Assembly: GCA_964482535.1 (NCBI GenBank) | Contig: CAYZXU010000009.1 | Span: forward strand, 1-37,060 | Length of the DNA: 37,060 nt | Reading direction: 5' to 3' | From: CAYZXU01 sp964482535 | GTDB taxonomy: Bacteria; Desulfobacterota; Desulfobacteria; Desulfobacterales; BuS5 | Shown: positions 15,962 to 24,115 of the stretch, one piece after another | How the letters are laid out: every line of letters begins with the position of its first letter | Numbering within the stretch: the first letter of the stretch is position 1 | Made by a program: the position numbers and the translations under genes | The notes under the pieces: model-generated | Seen by the model: only the letters and a program-made list of their open reading frames with translations | What the model was told of the DNA's origin: nothing | Databases searched by the model: none

Positions 15962-17677
15962 CTATATAAAGCCCTTTTGTGTAATAAAAAGCTGTATAGC
16001 CTGTGCCGCCTCATTAGGCGTAATATCTGTTGTGTCTATAATTACCTCCGGAATTTCCGGAGCTTCATAGGGATCATCCACGCCGGTAAATCCTTTGATC
16101 AACCCTGCCCTGGCTTTAGCATACATGCCTTTTCTATCCCTTTTTTCGCATTCCTTTAACGGTGTTGCAACATATATTTCTATGAATCCGCCGTAAGCCT
16201 CTATCTGTTTTCTTATTTCATTTCTTGTGGAGGAATAGGGCGCTATGGGTGCACATATGGCAATTCCTCTGTTTTTTGTAATTTCGCTTGCAACGTATCC
16301 GATTCTTCTCACATTGATATCCCTGTGTTTTCGTGAAAAATTCAGCTCACTTGAAAGATTTTTTCTAACGATATCACCATCCAAAAGGGTTACCGGACGA
16401 TTGCCGGTTTCCAGGAACCTGGAATATAGTATCCTTGCAATTGTTGATTTTCCTGCCCCTGAAAGTCCTGTAAAAAATACTGTAAAACCCTGTTGCTCTG
16501 GTGGAGGGTATGCTTTTTGAAGCTCTTTAACAACTTCAGGAAAGGTTGCCCAGTCCGGAATTTTTCTGCCATGTCTTATCCTTTTTCTGATATCTGAATC
16601 TGAAAGGGATATGGTTTCCGTTTCATCGGGAACCTGGCTTGCAAAACAGTATTCATCTTCAAAGGGAAGATAGACAATCTCTTCAAAGGCAATAATTGAG
16701 ACGCCTGTCTCTTTGCTGTACTTTTCAGTTAAAATTGCTGCTTCATTTTTTTTATAAAATGGTTCCCCCTTTAAATTAAGGTTCGGAGGACTTGCATGAT
16801 CGCTACCCACGATAAAATGTGTGCACCCGTAATTTCTAACAATAATGGAATGAAGCAAAGCGCTTCTGGGTCCGGCTGTTCTAAAGGAAAGGGGAAGAAG
16901 ATTCAGAATAAAAGAATCTGCAGGATAACGACCGGCTATTTGACGATAACACCTGAGCCTTGTATAGTGGTCAAAATCACCCGGTCCACTTACGCCTGTG
17001 CACGGAAGAATAAGAAGGTTTGCCCTGGCCTTGCGCATTGCCATGATTGTCATTTCAAATTGAGGTCGGTGAATCGGATTTCTTGTGTGAAACCCCACCA
17101 CTTTCTGCCAACCCAGTTTTTTATATATTGCCCTGACCTCTTTGGGAGTCATTCGCATCTGTTTGGAATCATAATGAAGGGGCAGGCTTAAAACTTCAAG
17201 ACTCCCTCCGACATAAAAGCCGCCTGATCTGTTTGTGAGAAGATATACCCCGGGATGAGAGGTGTCTGTTGTTCCGTAAATAGATAAGGCCTCCTTTTTA
17301 CGGTCATACCTCCAGATGCTTTTAATCTGCATTATTGCAAGGAGAAAACCTTCGGGGTCGCGTATGGCTGCATATTCTGCATCTTTAAGCTCCTTTGCTT
17401 TTTTTTCATCTATGTCAAGGCATATGGGAACAGGCCATAACAGCCCGTTTTTAAGGCACATATTCTCTAATACAGAAACATAATCCGCTTTTGTCATAAA
17501 ACCTTTGAGAGGGGAGAACGCTCCGGATGCAAGCAGTTCAAAATCGCATATCTGCCTGTCATTTAAAGAAATATCAGGAAGGTTAAGGGCAATTTCTTTA
17601 AGCTCGATTATACGGTTTTCATCTGCGAGAAGATCTACAAGTTTTCCCCCGTATGGTTCAACTGATGAGCCTGGCAT
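15962..17677 (-). CDS. sat/cysC: ATP sulfurylase-APS kinase fusion with altered sulfurylase motifs
   Basis: Residues 1-390 are an ATP sulfurylase (Sat) domain and 395-571 an APS kinase (CysC) domain. The kinase looks intact: P-loop GLSGAGKS (404-411), LDGD (432-435) and KARAGLIKGFTGVDDPYEAP (521-540) are all present, so it should make PAPS from APS. The Sat half is unusual. The QTRNP-HRAH motif reads HTRNPIHRPQ (197-206), so the second histidine is Gln. GRDHAG reads GSDHAS (291-296), losing the arginine. The conserved YGPYDAQ region reads YKKNEAA. HTRN alone occurs in some true ATP sulfurylases, but the combination suggests weak or changed activity. AAGGAGG seven bases before ATG 17677 supports the start. 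It is not next to aprBA-qmoABC but beside a UDP-sugar dehydrogenase, which fits PAPS supply for sulfation better than sulfate respiration. Confidence 0.85.
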   Translation of the reverse strand: MPGSSVEPYGGKLVDLLADENRIIELKEIALNLPDISLNDRQICDFELLASGAFSPLKGFMTKADYVSVLENMCLKNGLLWPVPICLDIDEKKAKELKDAEYAAIRDPEGFLLAIMQIKSIWRYDRKKEALSIYGTTDTSHPGVYLLTNRSGGFYVGGSLEVLSLPLHYDSKQMRMTPKEVRAIYKKLGWQKVVGFHTRNPIHRPQFEMTIMAMRKARANLLILPCTGVSGPGDFDHYTRLRCYRQIAGRYPADSFILNLLPLSFRTAGPRSALLHSIIVRNYGCTHFIVGSDHASPPNLNLKGEPFYKKNEAAILTEKYSKETGVSIIAFEEIVYLPFEDEYCFASQVPDETETISLSDSDIRKRIRHGRKIPDWATFPEVVKELQKAYPPPEQQGFTVFFTGLSGAGKSTIARILYSRFLETGNRPVTLLDGDIVRKNLSSELNFSRKHRDINVRRIGYVASEITKNRGIAICAPIAPYSSTRNEIRKQIEAYGGFIEIYVATPLKECEKRDRKGMYAKARAGLIKGFTGVDDPYEAPEIPEVIIDTTDITPNEAAQAIQLFITQKGFI

Positions 17678-17746
17678 GCATTAACCTCCTTGTTTTTTTA
17701 TTTTATACTTGAAATTTGACTTATAAATGGATAAAATTTATTTTTT

Positions 17747-17795
17747 GTAAACCGTAAACCGTAAACCGTAAACCGTAAACCGTAAACCGTAAATC
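17747..17795. repeat. 7-bp tandem repeat GTAAACC, seven units
   Basis: Six perfect GTAAACC units and one variant (GTAAATC) lie between the divergent sulfurylase-kinase gene and the small membrane-protein gene. A shorter trace (AACCGTAAACCG) stands near 15945-15956 at the other end of the fusion gene. The seven-base unit could change length by slippage and alter promoter spacing, but no promoter is evident around it. Confidence 0.9.
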
Positions 17796-17803
17796 GACCT
17801 GAC

Positions 17804-18046
17804 ATGCGTTTTGATCAAAATCCATTATTTAGAAGAGCAATAATTCCCTGGTATGATTCAAATACATTATGCATCATAGTAATTGTATTAATGTTTTTTG
17901 TCTTCTTGTTCAGTGTTGCAGGTATACTCGTTGCTTTTGAAAACATTGATTATCGAAACTGCCTGTGGCTTCCAGAGCTGCTGATAATATTAAGCGGCTC
18001 GGTTTTTATTTTAACTTCTATCCGCCTTTCAAAAAGGCACAGGTGA
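17804..18046 (+). CDS. Small membrane protein, two predicted helices
   Basis: This 80-aa protein starts with a basic, aromatic segment (RFDQNPLFRRAIIPWYDS) followed by two hydrophobic helices at about residues 22-46 and 54-72, and ends with a positive tail (RLSKRHR). It is probably an inner-membrane protein with both ends in the cytoplasm. I do not recognise a named family. There is no strong ribosome binding site before ATG 17804 and it starts 8 bp after a tandem repeat, which lowers confidence. It converges on the Nudix gene with 9 bp between stops. Confidence 0.6.
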   Translation: MRFDQNPLFRRAIIPWYDSNTLCIIVIVLMFFVFLFSVAGILVAFENIDYRNCLWLPELLIILSGSVFILTSIRLSKRHR

Positions 18047-18055
18047 TTAAAATAA

Positions 18056-18640
18056 TTATTTTTTCAGGTCAGGGGAACATATCAGTTCAATAAAAGAATA
18101 TGTTATCCTTGCGGTTACCCCCCAAATATTAAACCGGCTATCAAGGCCGTTAACAGGGTAAACCGTTTTGAGAAAATCAGGCATGACCTCATGATAGTTG
18201 TTTGATCTGTGAATATTTACAAGGCTTTTAATTGGAACTTTTATAACCTCTGCTATCTCTGTTGGGTCACATTTGATAACCCCTTTTTCATCCCATATTC
18301 CAGTGAACACTTCTATGTCCCTTTGATTTATAGTCTGAAAATGCCCCATTGAACTTATAAACTCAATCTGGGCTTTGTCAATATTAAGTTCTTCATACAG
18401 TTCGCGGTAAGCTGCATCAATGGGAGCGGGATCCTCCTCGTCCACATGCCCTCCTGGAAGGGCAACCTGGTTGCTCCAGGGGTAGCCTTCGTTTTCTGAT
18501 TTCAGGATAAAGAGTATTTCAGGCTCATCTTTGTTGAAAATAAGTAGAAAAACGCATGTTGCGTGGTGGTGTGTCCCCTCAGGAGGGGCTGGATGATTTG
18601 CGTTTTTTATAATTTTTTTTATGTGTGAAAAATGATCCAT
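18056..18640 (-). CDS. Nudix hydrolase, CoA pyrophosphatase-like
   Basis: This 194-aa enzyme carries a Nudix box (GGHVDEED then REL-YEEL near residues 64-85) with a two-residue insertion between the first glutamate and the REL motif. It is preceded by SNQVALPGG. That pattern matches the NudL/UPF0035 group that cleaves coenzyme A and related nucleotides. Metal-binding glutamates of the box are present. It is the last gene of the minus-strand cluster that begins with the DUF4388 gene, 18 bp after the thioredoxin-like gene. The ribosome binding site is poor. Substrate specificity is inferred. Confidence 0.8.
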   Translation of the reverse strand: MDHFSHIKKIIKNANHPAPPEGTHHHATCVFLLIFNKDEPEILFILKSENEGYPWSNQVALPGGHVDEEDPAPIDAAYRELYEELNIDKAQIEFISSMGHFQTINQRDIEVFTGIWDEKGVIKCDPTEIAEVIKVPIKSLVNIHRSNNYHEVMPDFLKTVYPVNGLDSRFNIWGVTARITYSFIELICSPDLKK

Positions 18641-18658
18641 TTTTTAACAAAATCAGGG

Positions 18659-19096
18659 CTAATTTTTCGTTGTAGATGGTTGCTGCAGGGTCTGCAAAAT
18701 ATGAACCAGGTTTTCAGGAGATATATAGCCTGGTCTTCTATATAAGACTTCACCTTTTTCAGAAATAAAGATGTTGTCGGGAAGCCCCCTGACGCTGTAT
18801 TCAAGTGCGGTTTTTTTTTCTATGTCGCAGTCTACTTTAACGGATATGTAGTTTTTGCTAAGCTGCTCTATTACAGAAGGTTCCTTAAAAGTCTTCTCAT
18901 CCATCATCACACAGTACCTGCACCAGCTGGCTGAAAAATGAATATATACTGTTTTACCCGTGCTTTTTCCAAGAGCTATCCCCTTATCATATTTATGCCA
19001 TTTAATAGTATCGTTTGAGGCAAGGCCTGATGAACATGCACAAAAGGTACAGATGAAAAAAATAATAGAAAGGATTTTGAATTTTTGATTAATCAT
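18659..19096 (-). CDS. Exported thioredoxin-fold protein (WCRYC)
   Basis: With the ATG at 19096 it is 145 aa. An N-terminal signal or anchor helix (residues 7-20) ends at FCACSSG, which might be a lipoprotein cleavage site but fits the lipobox poorly. The active site WCRYC is at residues 58-62, with the cis-Pro region in VRGLPDNIFI. It resembles the C-terminal thioredoxin domain of DsbD and the Thioredoxin_7 group, which pass electrons to periplasmic thiols. An ATG eight codons upstream (19120) has no ribosome binding site, whereas GGAG lies 10 bases before the chosen ATG. The ccdA gene ends just upstream, so this protein is the likely partner of CcdA. Confidence 0.83.
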   Translation of the reverse strand: MINQKFKILSIIFFICTFCACSSGLASNDTIKWHKYDKGIALGKSTGKTVYIHFSASWCRYCVMMDEKTFKEPSVIEQLSKNYISVKVDCDIEKKTALEYSVRGLPDNIFISEKGEVLYRRPGYISPENLVHILQTLQQPSTTKN

Positions 19097-19124
19097 AAAC
19101 AGTTTTCTCCATGTAGACATGAAA

Positions 19125-19805
19125 TTAATATTTGAAAATTAGTATAAGACCCACAAGAATTAAGAGCACTCCCGACGTGATGTTTACATATCTTAAAATT
19201 TTTGTGGCTCTTTTTAAAAAATCAAGTATGTAATTAATGAAAAATGATAAAATTATAAATGGGATTGCAAGACCTGTGGAAAATATGCACAGAAGAATAA
19301 CGCCACGGGATACTGTCTCCTGATTTGACGCAATAATAAGAATTGAGCCGAGGAGAGGTCCTATGCATGGTGTCCAGCCTGCACCAAAAGCCATCCCGAT
19401 TAAAAATGTTCCGAAAAAGTGCAAAGGTTTTTTTACCAGGTGTATTCTTTTTTCAAAATCAAGGCTTTTTATTTTAATTAACCCTGTTAAATATATGCCG
19501 AATATCAGAATTAAAATTCCGCCGGTAATTCTTATGGGAGTCTTGTATTGAAATGCCAGACCTCCGATAAATGAAGCTGAAGCACCAAGAAGAATAAATA
19601 TAAATGAAAAGCCTGCAACAAATGAGAGGGTGGACAGAAAAACTTTTTTTCTGATTTTTAAATTATGACTCTCTGTGAGCTCTTCTAATGTAAAACCTGT
19701 TATAAATGTGAAATAAGCCGGCAGGAGCGGTAGCACACATGGTGAAAAAAATGAAAAAATGCCGGCAATAAAGGCGGCGCTGTATGTAACTGTCTCATTA
19801 ATCAT
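19125..19805 (-). CDS. ccdA: CcdA/DsbD-type transmembrane electron carrier
   Basis: This 226-aa protein has six predicted membrane helices and the two redox cysteines of the family: Cys23 in FFSPCVLPLLPAY and Cys147 in GWTPCIGP. CcdA accepts electrons from cytoplasmic thioredoxin and hands them to a periplasmic thioredoxin-like partner, here almost certainly the WCRYC protein directly downstream. Such systems serve cytochrome c maturation or general periplasmic disulfide reduction. Its start overlaps the end of the MauE/DoxX-like gene by 8 bp, indicating translational coupling. Confidence 0.9.
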   Translation of the reverse strand: MINETVTYSAAFIAGIFSFFSPCVLPLLPAYFTFITGFTLEELTESHNLKIRKKVFLSTLSFVAGFSFIFILLGASASFIGGLAFQYKTPIRITGGILILIFGIYLTGLIKIKSLDFEKRIHLVKKPLHFFGTFLIGMAFGAGWTPCIGPLLGSILIIASNQETVSRGVILLCIFSTGLAIPFIILSFFINYILDFLKRATKILRYVNITSGVLLILVGLILIFKY

Positions 19806-20250
19806 GTTTAACCGGTTTTTTTGAGTAAAAAAGTATCATTATCCCGGGAATGAGTATCAGCAAATCCCTTGCAATGTGCATTATCTGTGAACCTTTTTCC
19901 ATGTGGGCAGATGTTGTAAAGCACCCACAGCTTATATCTAATCCCCTGTAAATGTTGAATATGAAAAGAAAAATAAACACGATCATCATTATGTCAATAA
20001 TCAGAGCACTTCCCTTAGTATAAATATCTGTTATAAGGAGGATTCCGCAGAGTGCCTCTGTGCAGGGGAGTATTATAGCCACAGGATTTATTAATGCCCC
20101 AGGGAGAATCCTGTAGTTGTGGATAATGTCGGCAAAATTCCCTGGATTCAATATCTTGTCCCAGCTTGCCCAGATAAAAATAATGCCGATTAATATGCGT
20201 AATGCCGTATACACATAGCTGCCGGCAAAAATGTTTTTTAAAGATATCAT
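19798..20250 (-). CDS. MauE/DoxX-like membrane protein
   Basis: This 150-aa protein has four hydrophobic helices (about 13-33, 50-72, 80-100 and 122-143). Cysteines occur at 63, 68 and in a CGC motif at 108-110, the last matching the SCGCF-type motif of MauE proteins. MauE/DoxX members are thought to move electrons between the quinone pool and thiols. The position before ccdA and a periplasmic thioredoxin-like protein supports a role in periplasmic thiol redox. Its start codon abuts the stop of the DUF4388 gene (TAAATG), so the genes are translationally coupled. Confidence 0.78.
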   Translation of the reverse strand: MISLKNIFAGSYVYTALRILIGIIFIWASWDKILNPGNFADIIHNYRILPGALINPVAIILPCTEALCGILLITDIYTKGSALIIDIMMIVFIFLFIFNIYRGLDISCGCFTTSAHMEKGSQIMHIARDLLILIPGIMILFYSKKPVKHD

Positions 20251-21048
20251 TTATGAATTTGTTTCTGCAATCCTGAGAGTGTCGTAATAAACCTTGATAA
20301 TCTTTGAATAATCAACCGATTTTCTTTTTTGCCATAAAGAGGTTTTTTTACCTTCTTCAACAAAACCGGATGAAACCAGGGAGTATAAGATCTTATAACC
20401 GATAAATTCGTCCAAGCCGCTTGATTTAATAACCTGTTTGACTGTTTTTTTCCCATTAATAATTGAAAGTATATGCCATTCTTTTAGATTAAGCATAATC
20501 TCTTTTTTGTTTTTGATTGATTCTGAAATTTGAAAAACCAGACTTTCTCTGGAAATATGTTTTTTTAAAACAGACATTTCGTCAATGCGTCTTGATGCTT
20601 CAAGAATCAGACTCATGGTATTCAGCTTCGTTTCAACTATTCTGTTTAGATCCAGCGTACTGTCAACGTATTCGAATTCACCATCCGGCCACAGGAAAAG
20701 GTCGTATAATATTTCCTCCACCTGTTTATTGCTGATTTTTTTAAGTGTTTGTAAAGAGATGTATCCTTTTTCAACCAGTACCTTGCCGATGGCATCATTC
20801 TTAACCTTTCCAATATGAAGACATTCTTCAAGCTGCTCTTTGGTGATTATTCTGTCATTTACCAGAATAGAACCGAGGCGGAATTCTTTTTGTGTCCCCA
20901 TTGCATAAATAATGGCGCCATTATTTATTATAACCTTTACCCTTTTTTTATTGCTTTTTATATGCAACAGACCGGTTTTCTGGTCATTAGATAAAAATTG
21001 CAGAACGCTTGATAAAGGAAATGCTTCCAGATTGCCTTTAAGTGACAT
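20251..21048 (-). CDS. DUF4388 (PATAN) domain protein
   Basis: This 265-aa cytoplasmic protein begins with GNLEAFPLSSVLQFL followed by TGLLHI, the hallmark of DUF4388/PATAN domains found in bacterial signalling proteins (residues 1-75). Residues 80-145 resemble the N-terminal helical region of type II/IV secretion ATPases (LVEKGYISLQTL, then LFLWPDGEFEY). The C-terminal third (about 185-245) looks like a winged-helix with KTVKQVIKSSGLDEF. No receiver or kinase domain is present. GGAG before ATG 21048 supports the start. It heads the operon with the MauE, CcdA and thioredoxin-like genes, so it may adjust that system, but the link is only positional. Confidence 0.75.
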   Translation of the reverse strand: MSLKGNLEAFPLSSVLQFLSNDQKTGLLHIKSNKKRVKVIINNGAIIYAMGTQKEFRLGSILVNDRIITKEQLEECLHIGKVKNDAIGKVLVEKGYISLQTLKKISNKQVEEILYDLFLWPDGEFEYVDSTLDLNRIVETKLNTMSLILEASRRIDEMSVLKKHISRESLVFQISESIKNKKEIMLNLKEWHILSIINGKKTVKQVIKSSGLDEFIGYKILYSLVSSGFVEEGKKTSLWQKRKSVDYSKIIKVYYDTLRIAETNS

Positions 21049-21075
21049 GCCAACTCCATTGAAAAAATTAAATAT

Positions 21076-21255
21076 TTTTTACGACGCCATCAACCTTGAT
21101 AAACTCATAAAAAGTAAAAGCGATGGCTAAGTAAAAATTTTCATATACAAGGCATAGTGGTTGACCATGCGTGAAGGTATACATGTAGTATTCCGAACGT
21201 ATGGTCAAACGCTATAACGCAGTATATGGAAACTTTTTACGACGCCATCAACCTT
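21076..21255. repeat. Palindromic element between 22-bp direct repeats
   Basis: A 22-bp sequence beginning TTTTTACGACGCC stands at 21076-21097 and again at 21234-21255. Between the copies lies a large imperfect palindrome (21138-21232), with CATATAC at 21142-21148 facing GTATATG at 21222-21228, and TTGACCAT at 21161-21168 facing ATGGTCAA at 21201-21208. The second direct repeat supplies the last codons and stop of hisD. The element may be a small mobile or REP-like repeat of this lineage. Confidence 0.75.
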
Positions 21256-22544
21256 ATTTTTACCGAGTTTGAGTGAGCATCAAGCCCCTCTGTATCCGCC
21301 AGTCTGATTATGTCGTCCGCTTCTTCCTGAAATGCTTTCTTTGAATAATGTATAATGCTTGTTTTTTTTATAAAGCGGTCAACAGAAAGCGCTGATGAAA
21401 ATCTTGCTGTTCCTGCCGTTGGCAGCACATGGTTTGGTCCTGCAACGTAGTCTCCCACGGCTTCAGGGGTATGGTGACCAAGAAAAACAGCCCCTGCGTT
21501 TTTTATCTGTCCTAAATAGTCAAAGGGGTTTTCCACCTGAAGTTCCAGATGTTCAGGGGCTATCATGTTTGATAGATTAACTGCCGAGTCAATCTGCTTT
21601 GTTATAATAATAGCTCCGTAATTTGAGATGGATTTTTTGGCGATCTCTTTGCGCCCAAGGTTTTCAATCTGTTTTTTCAGACAGCCCTTGACAGCCTCTG
21701 CGATTTTTGTCGAATCTGTAACGAGTATTGAAGATGCGAGTTCGTCATGTTCAGCCTGGGAAAGAAGATCTGCCGCTATAAAATCAGGATTTGCCGTACT
21801 GTCTGCTATAACAAGAATTTCACTGGGACCTGCTATCATGTCTATACCCACGGTGCCGCTGACAATTTTTTTTGCAATTGTAACATAAATATTGCCTGGC
21901 CCAACAATAACGTTAACCTTAGGGATTGTTTCTGTTCCGTATGCAAGAGCTGCAATCGCCCATGCGCTCCCCACCTTGTATATGTTATCAACTCCGACTC
22001 TTTTAGCTGCCGCAAGAATATGCGGGTTAATGGTCCCGTCTTTTCTTGGCGGTGTTGCGATGGCTATGTTTTTTACTCCGGCAATCCTGGCAGGAATGAC
22101 CCCCATGAGAACTGAAGAGACAAGGGGCGTGTCGCCGCTCCTTCCGCCGGGGACATAAACTCCAGCCGCTTCAACAGGATTTACAAGCTGCCCTGTGATT
22201 CTTCCTTTTTTTTTGGCGGTTATCCATGATTTGCATGATTCGTTTTCATGAAATGCCTTTATCTGGGTCGCAGCGCGGTCTAAAGACCTGATAAAATTTT
22301 TATCGACTTTTTTGACTGCATCTTCTATTTCACTATTTGTAACTTTAATGGTTTTTTCGGTTAATTCAGATGAATCAAAACGGTTTGTATATTCCATAAG
22401 CGCTTTATCGCCATTTTTTTTGACATTTTCTATGATACGTGTAACTTCAAGGCTGTCTTCTTCTTTAACTTCAAGGTTACGATTTATTATAGAGTCTATT
22501 ATTTTGTCAGCAGATTTTGAAGGATAATTGCAGGTTTTAATCAT
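21237..22544 (-). CDS. hisD: Histidinol dehydrogenase
   Basis: HisD performs the last two steps of histidine synthesis, oxidising histidinol to histidine with NAD and zinc. The 435-aa length is standard. Signature segments are PGGRSGDTPLVSSVLMGV, AGPSEILVIAD, LLSQAEHDELA (zinc ligands Gln and His), and APEHLELQ with the catalytic Glu-His pair. YVAGPNHVLPTAGTARFSS comes near the end. AGGA before ATG 22544 is a fair ribosome binding site. It stands alone; no other his genes are nearby. Its last residues (RLMAS) are encoded by a repeat found again 158 bp away, so the natural C-terminus may have been changed by a repeat insertion without disrupting the enzyme. Confidence 0.95.
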   Translation of the reverse strand: MIKTCNYPSKSADKIIDSIINRNLEVKEEDSLEVTRIIENVKKNGDKALMEYTNRFDSSELTEKTIKVTNSEIEDAVKKVDKNFIRSLDRAATQIKAFHENESCKSWITAKKKGRITGQLVNPVEAAGVYVPGGRSGDTPLVSSVLMGVIPARIAGVKNIAIATPPRKDGTINPHILAAAKRVGVDNIYKVGSAWAIAALAYGTETIPKVNVIVGPGNIYVTIAKKIVSGTVGIDMIAGPSEILVIADSTANPDFIAADLLSQAEHDELASSILVTDSTKIAEAVKGCLKKQIENLGRKEIAKKSISNYGAIIITKQIDSAVNLSNMIAPEHLELQVENPFDYLGQIKNAGAVFLGHHTPEAVGDYVAGPNHVLPTAGTARFSSALSVDRFIKKTSIIHYSKKAFQEEADDIIRLADTEGLDAHSNSVKIRLMAS

Positions 22545-22681
22545 TGTACGTCCTGTTTGAAAAATTAGTATTTTATCAGTGATATTACACTATTTATAGA
22601 AAAAACAGTGTAAAATTAAGAACTAAAGACAATTTTTTTAAGAAAATTAATATATAGAATTATTAATGCAAGGAAACCGTA

Positions 22682-22713
22682 TTGTCAACAGTATAGACAA
22701 GGCATACCTTGTC
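22682..22713 (+). promoter_or_regulatory. Candidate promoter and palindromic operator upstream of dinB
   Basis: TTGTCA at 22682-22687 and TACCTT at 22705-22710 form a 17-bp-spaced promoter candidate. GACAAGG (22696-22702) and CCTTGTC (22707-22713) form a perfect palindrome with a four-base centre overlapping the -10 element. A repressor site here would fit SOS-type control of dinB, but the motif is not one I recognise as a LexA box. It could also be a plain hairpin. Confidence 0.4.
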
Positions 22714-22784
22714 CATGCAACCTTTTACGCCAAATATAAAAATCCCTAAATATATTATAAAGTTATAAATTAAAAAATTTTAAA

Positions 22785-23996
22785 ATGATAAGGCAACCTG
22801 TAAAAAGAGATATCTTGCATATTGACATGGATGCTTTTTATGCTTCTGTTGAATGTATAGATAAACCGGAACTGGCCGGTAAACCGGTCATTGTAGGGGG
22901 AAAGTGTAACCGTGGCGTTGTGTCGGCTGCGTCTTATGCCGCGAGGGAGCATGGCATTCATTCTGCGATGCCTGTTTTTAAGGCAAGGCAGTTGTGTCCT
23001 GACGGGATATTTTTGCCTGTGCGGATGCAGCGCTATAAGCAGGTAGCCATGCAGATTATGAAAATTTTGAGGGGATATTCTCCATTAATGGAACAGGCCT
23101 CAGTTGATGAAGCATATCTTGATATTACAGGCACCTCAAAATTGTTTGGGTCCCCGGAAATTGTTGCAAAAAATATTAAACATAATATTTTTGAAAAAAT
23201 CGGTCTGACCTGTTCGGTGGGAATTGCGTCTAATAAATTTTTGGCAAAGATTGCTTCTGATTTGAAAAAACCGGGCGGTCTGGTGCAAATTGATGATGCT
23301 GAAGTTACAGAATTTATGCGAACGCTGCCGGTTGGTAAAATCCCGGGGGTAGGAAGCCGAACCCTTGAAATTTTGCATAGCTATGGTGTCGAGACAGGCT
23401 CTGATATTTTAAAATTTTCTGAAAAATTTTGGACGGATCGTTTTGGCAAGGCGGGCAGAATATTGTTTGATCATGCCAAAGGTATTGATAACATTCCCGT
23501 TGTATCTATATCCAGACCAAAATCATTTAGTGCTGAAGTAACACTTTTTAACAATACAAGCTCGTTACCGGAACTTAAAAACTATTTGTTTAATCAGGCT
23601 GAAAGAGTATGCCGTGATTTAAGAAAACATGAATACGGAGGCCGGACTATTACTCTTAAAGTTAAATTTGCTGATTTTAAATTGCTAACCCGCAGTCGTA
23701 GTTTGCCATTTCACACAAGCAGTACAGTAATTGTTTTTGAGATGGCTTCAGTGTTGCTGGATGAAATGAATCTGAATCGGAGAATCCGACTGATAGGCCT
23801 GGGGGTATCAAAATTAACCCGTGGTGCCCGTCAAATTGTTTTATTTGGCGACAAAAAAAATGAAAAACAGGAAAAGCTGGATCAGGTAATTGACAAAATC
23901 CATAAAGCCTTTGGCCAGGAAATTATAAACAGGGGAGCCGGTTTCAAAATGTTTAATTCCGTTAGAGGCCAAGGAAAACAAAAAAAATATTTTTAA
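22785..23996 (+). CDS. dinB: DNA polymerase IV, Y family
   Basis: This 403-aa low-fidelity polymerase copies past DNA damage. The catalytic acids are visible: Asp14 in ILHIDMDAFYASVE and Asp108-Glu109 in SVDEAYLD. The Y-family thumb segment GKIPGVGSRTLEIL is at about residues 183-196. A beta-clamp binding motif, QIVLF, lies near residue 349 followed by a C-terminal extension of about 50 residues. No clear ribosome binding site precedes ATG 22785, but the protein starts correctly with respect to the family. It is divergent from hisD, with 240 bp between, which includes a candidate operator. Confidence 0.93.
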   Translation: MIRQPVKRDILHIDMDAFYASVECIDKPELAGKPVIVGGKCNRGVVSAASYAAREHGIHSAMPVFKARQLCPDGIFLPVRMQRYKQVAMQIMKILRGYSPLMEQASVDEAYLDITGTSKLFGSPEIVAKNIKHNIFEKIGLTCSVGIASNKFLAKIASDLKKPGGLVQIDDAEVTEFMRTLPVGKIPGVGSRTLEILHSYGVETGSDILKFSEKFWTDRFGKAGRILFDHAKGIDNIPVVSISRPKSFSAEVTLFNNTSSLPELKNYLFNQAERVCRDLRKHEYGGRTITLKVKFADFKLLTRSRSLPFHTSSTVIVFEMASVLLDEMNLNRRIRLIGLGVSKLTRGARQIVLFGDKKNEKQEKLDQVIDKIHKAFGQEIINRGAGFKMFNSVRGQGKQKKYF

Positions 23997-24045
23997 AGCC
24001 GGTTTTTGATGAAAGTGTAATGTTACTGGTCATAAATATTACTGT

Positions 24046-24074
24046 TTGACATTTAAATGATACTTTAGTGTTAT
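24046..24074 (+). promoter_or_regulatory. Candidate promoter for serC
   Basis: TTGACA at 24046-24051 is a perfect -35 element; TGTTAT at 24069-24074, 17 bp later, matches four of six -10 positions. The serC start follows 42 bp downstream of the -10, with AGGAGG at 24103-24108. Confidence 0.55.
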
Positions 24075-24115
24075 AAGTACAAAAAAAATGATTAAAAATA
24101 TTAGGAGGAAGTTGT

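Noticed and set aside
16796..17191. 131-codon frame antisense to the sulfurylase-kinase gene
   Set aside because: It is opposite a clearly conserved gene, is basic and cysteine-rich without motif, and lacks a ribosome binding site.
17747..17795. CRISPR or origin iterons
   Set aside because: Units are seven bases without spacers and no replication gene or DnaA-box cluster is nearby.
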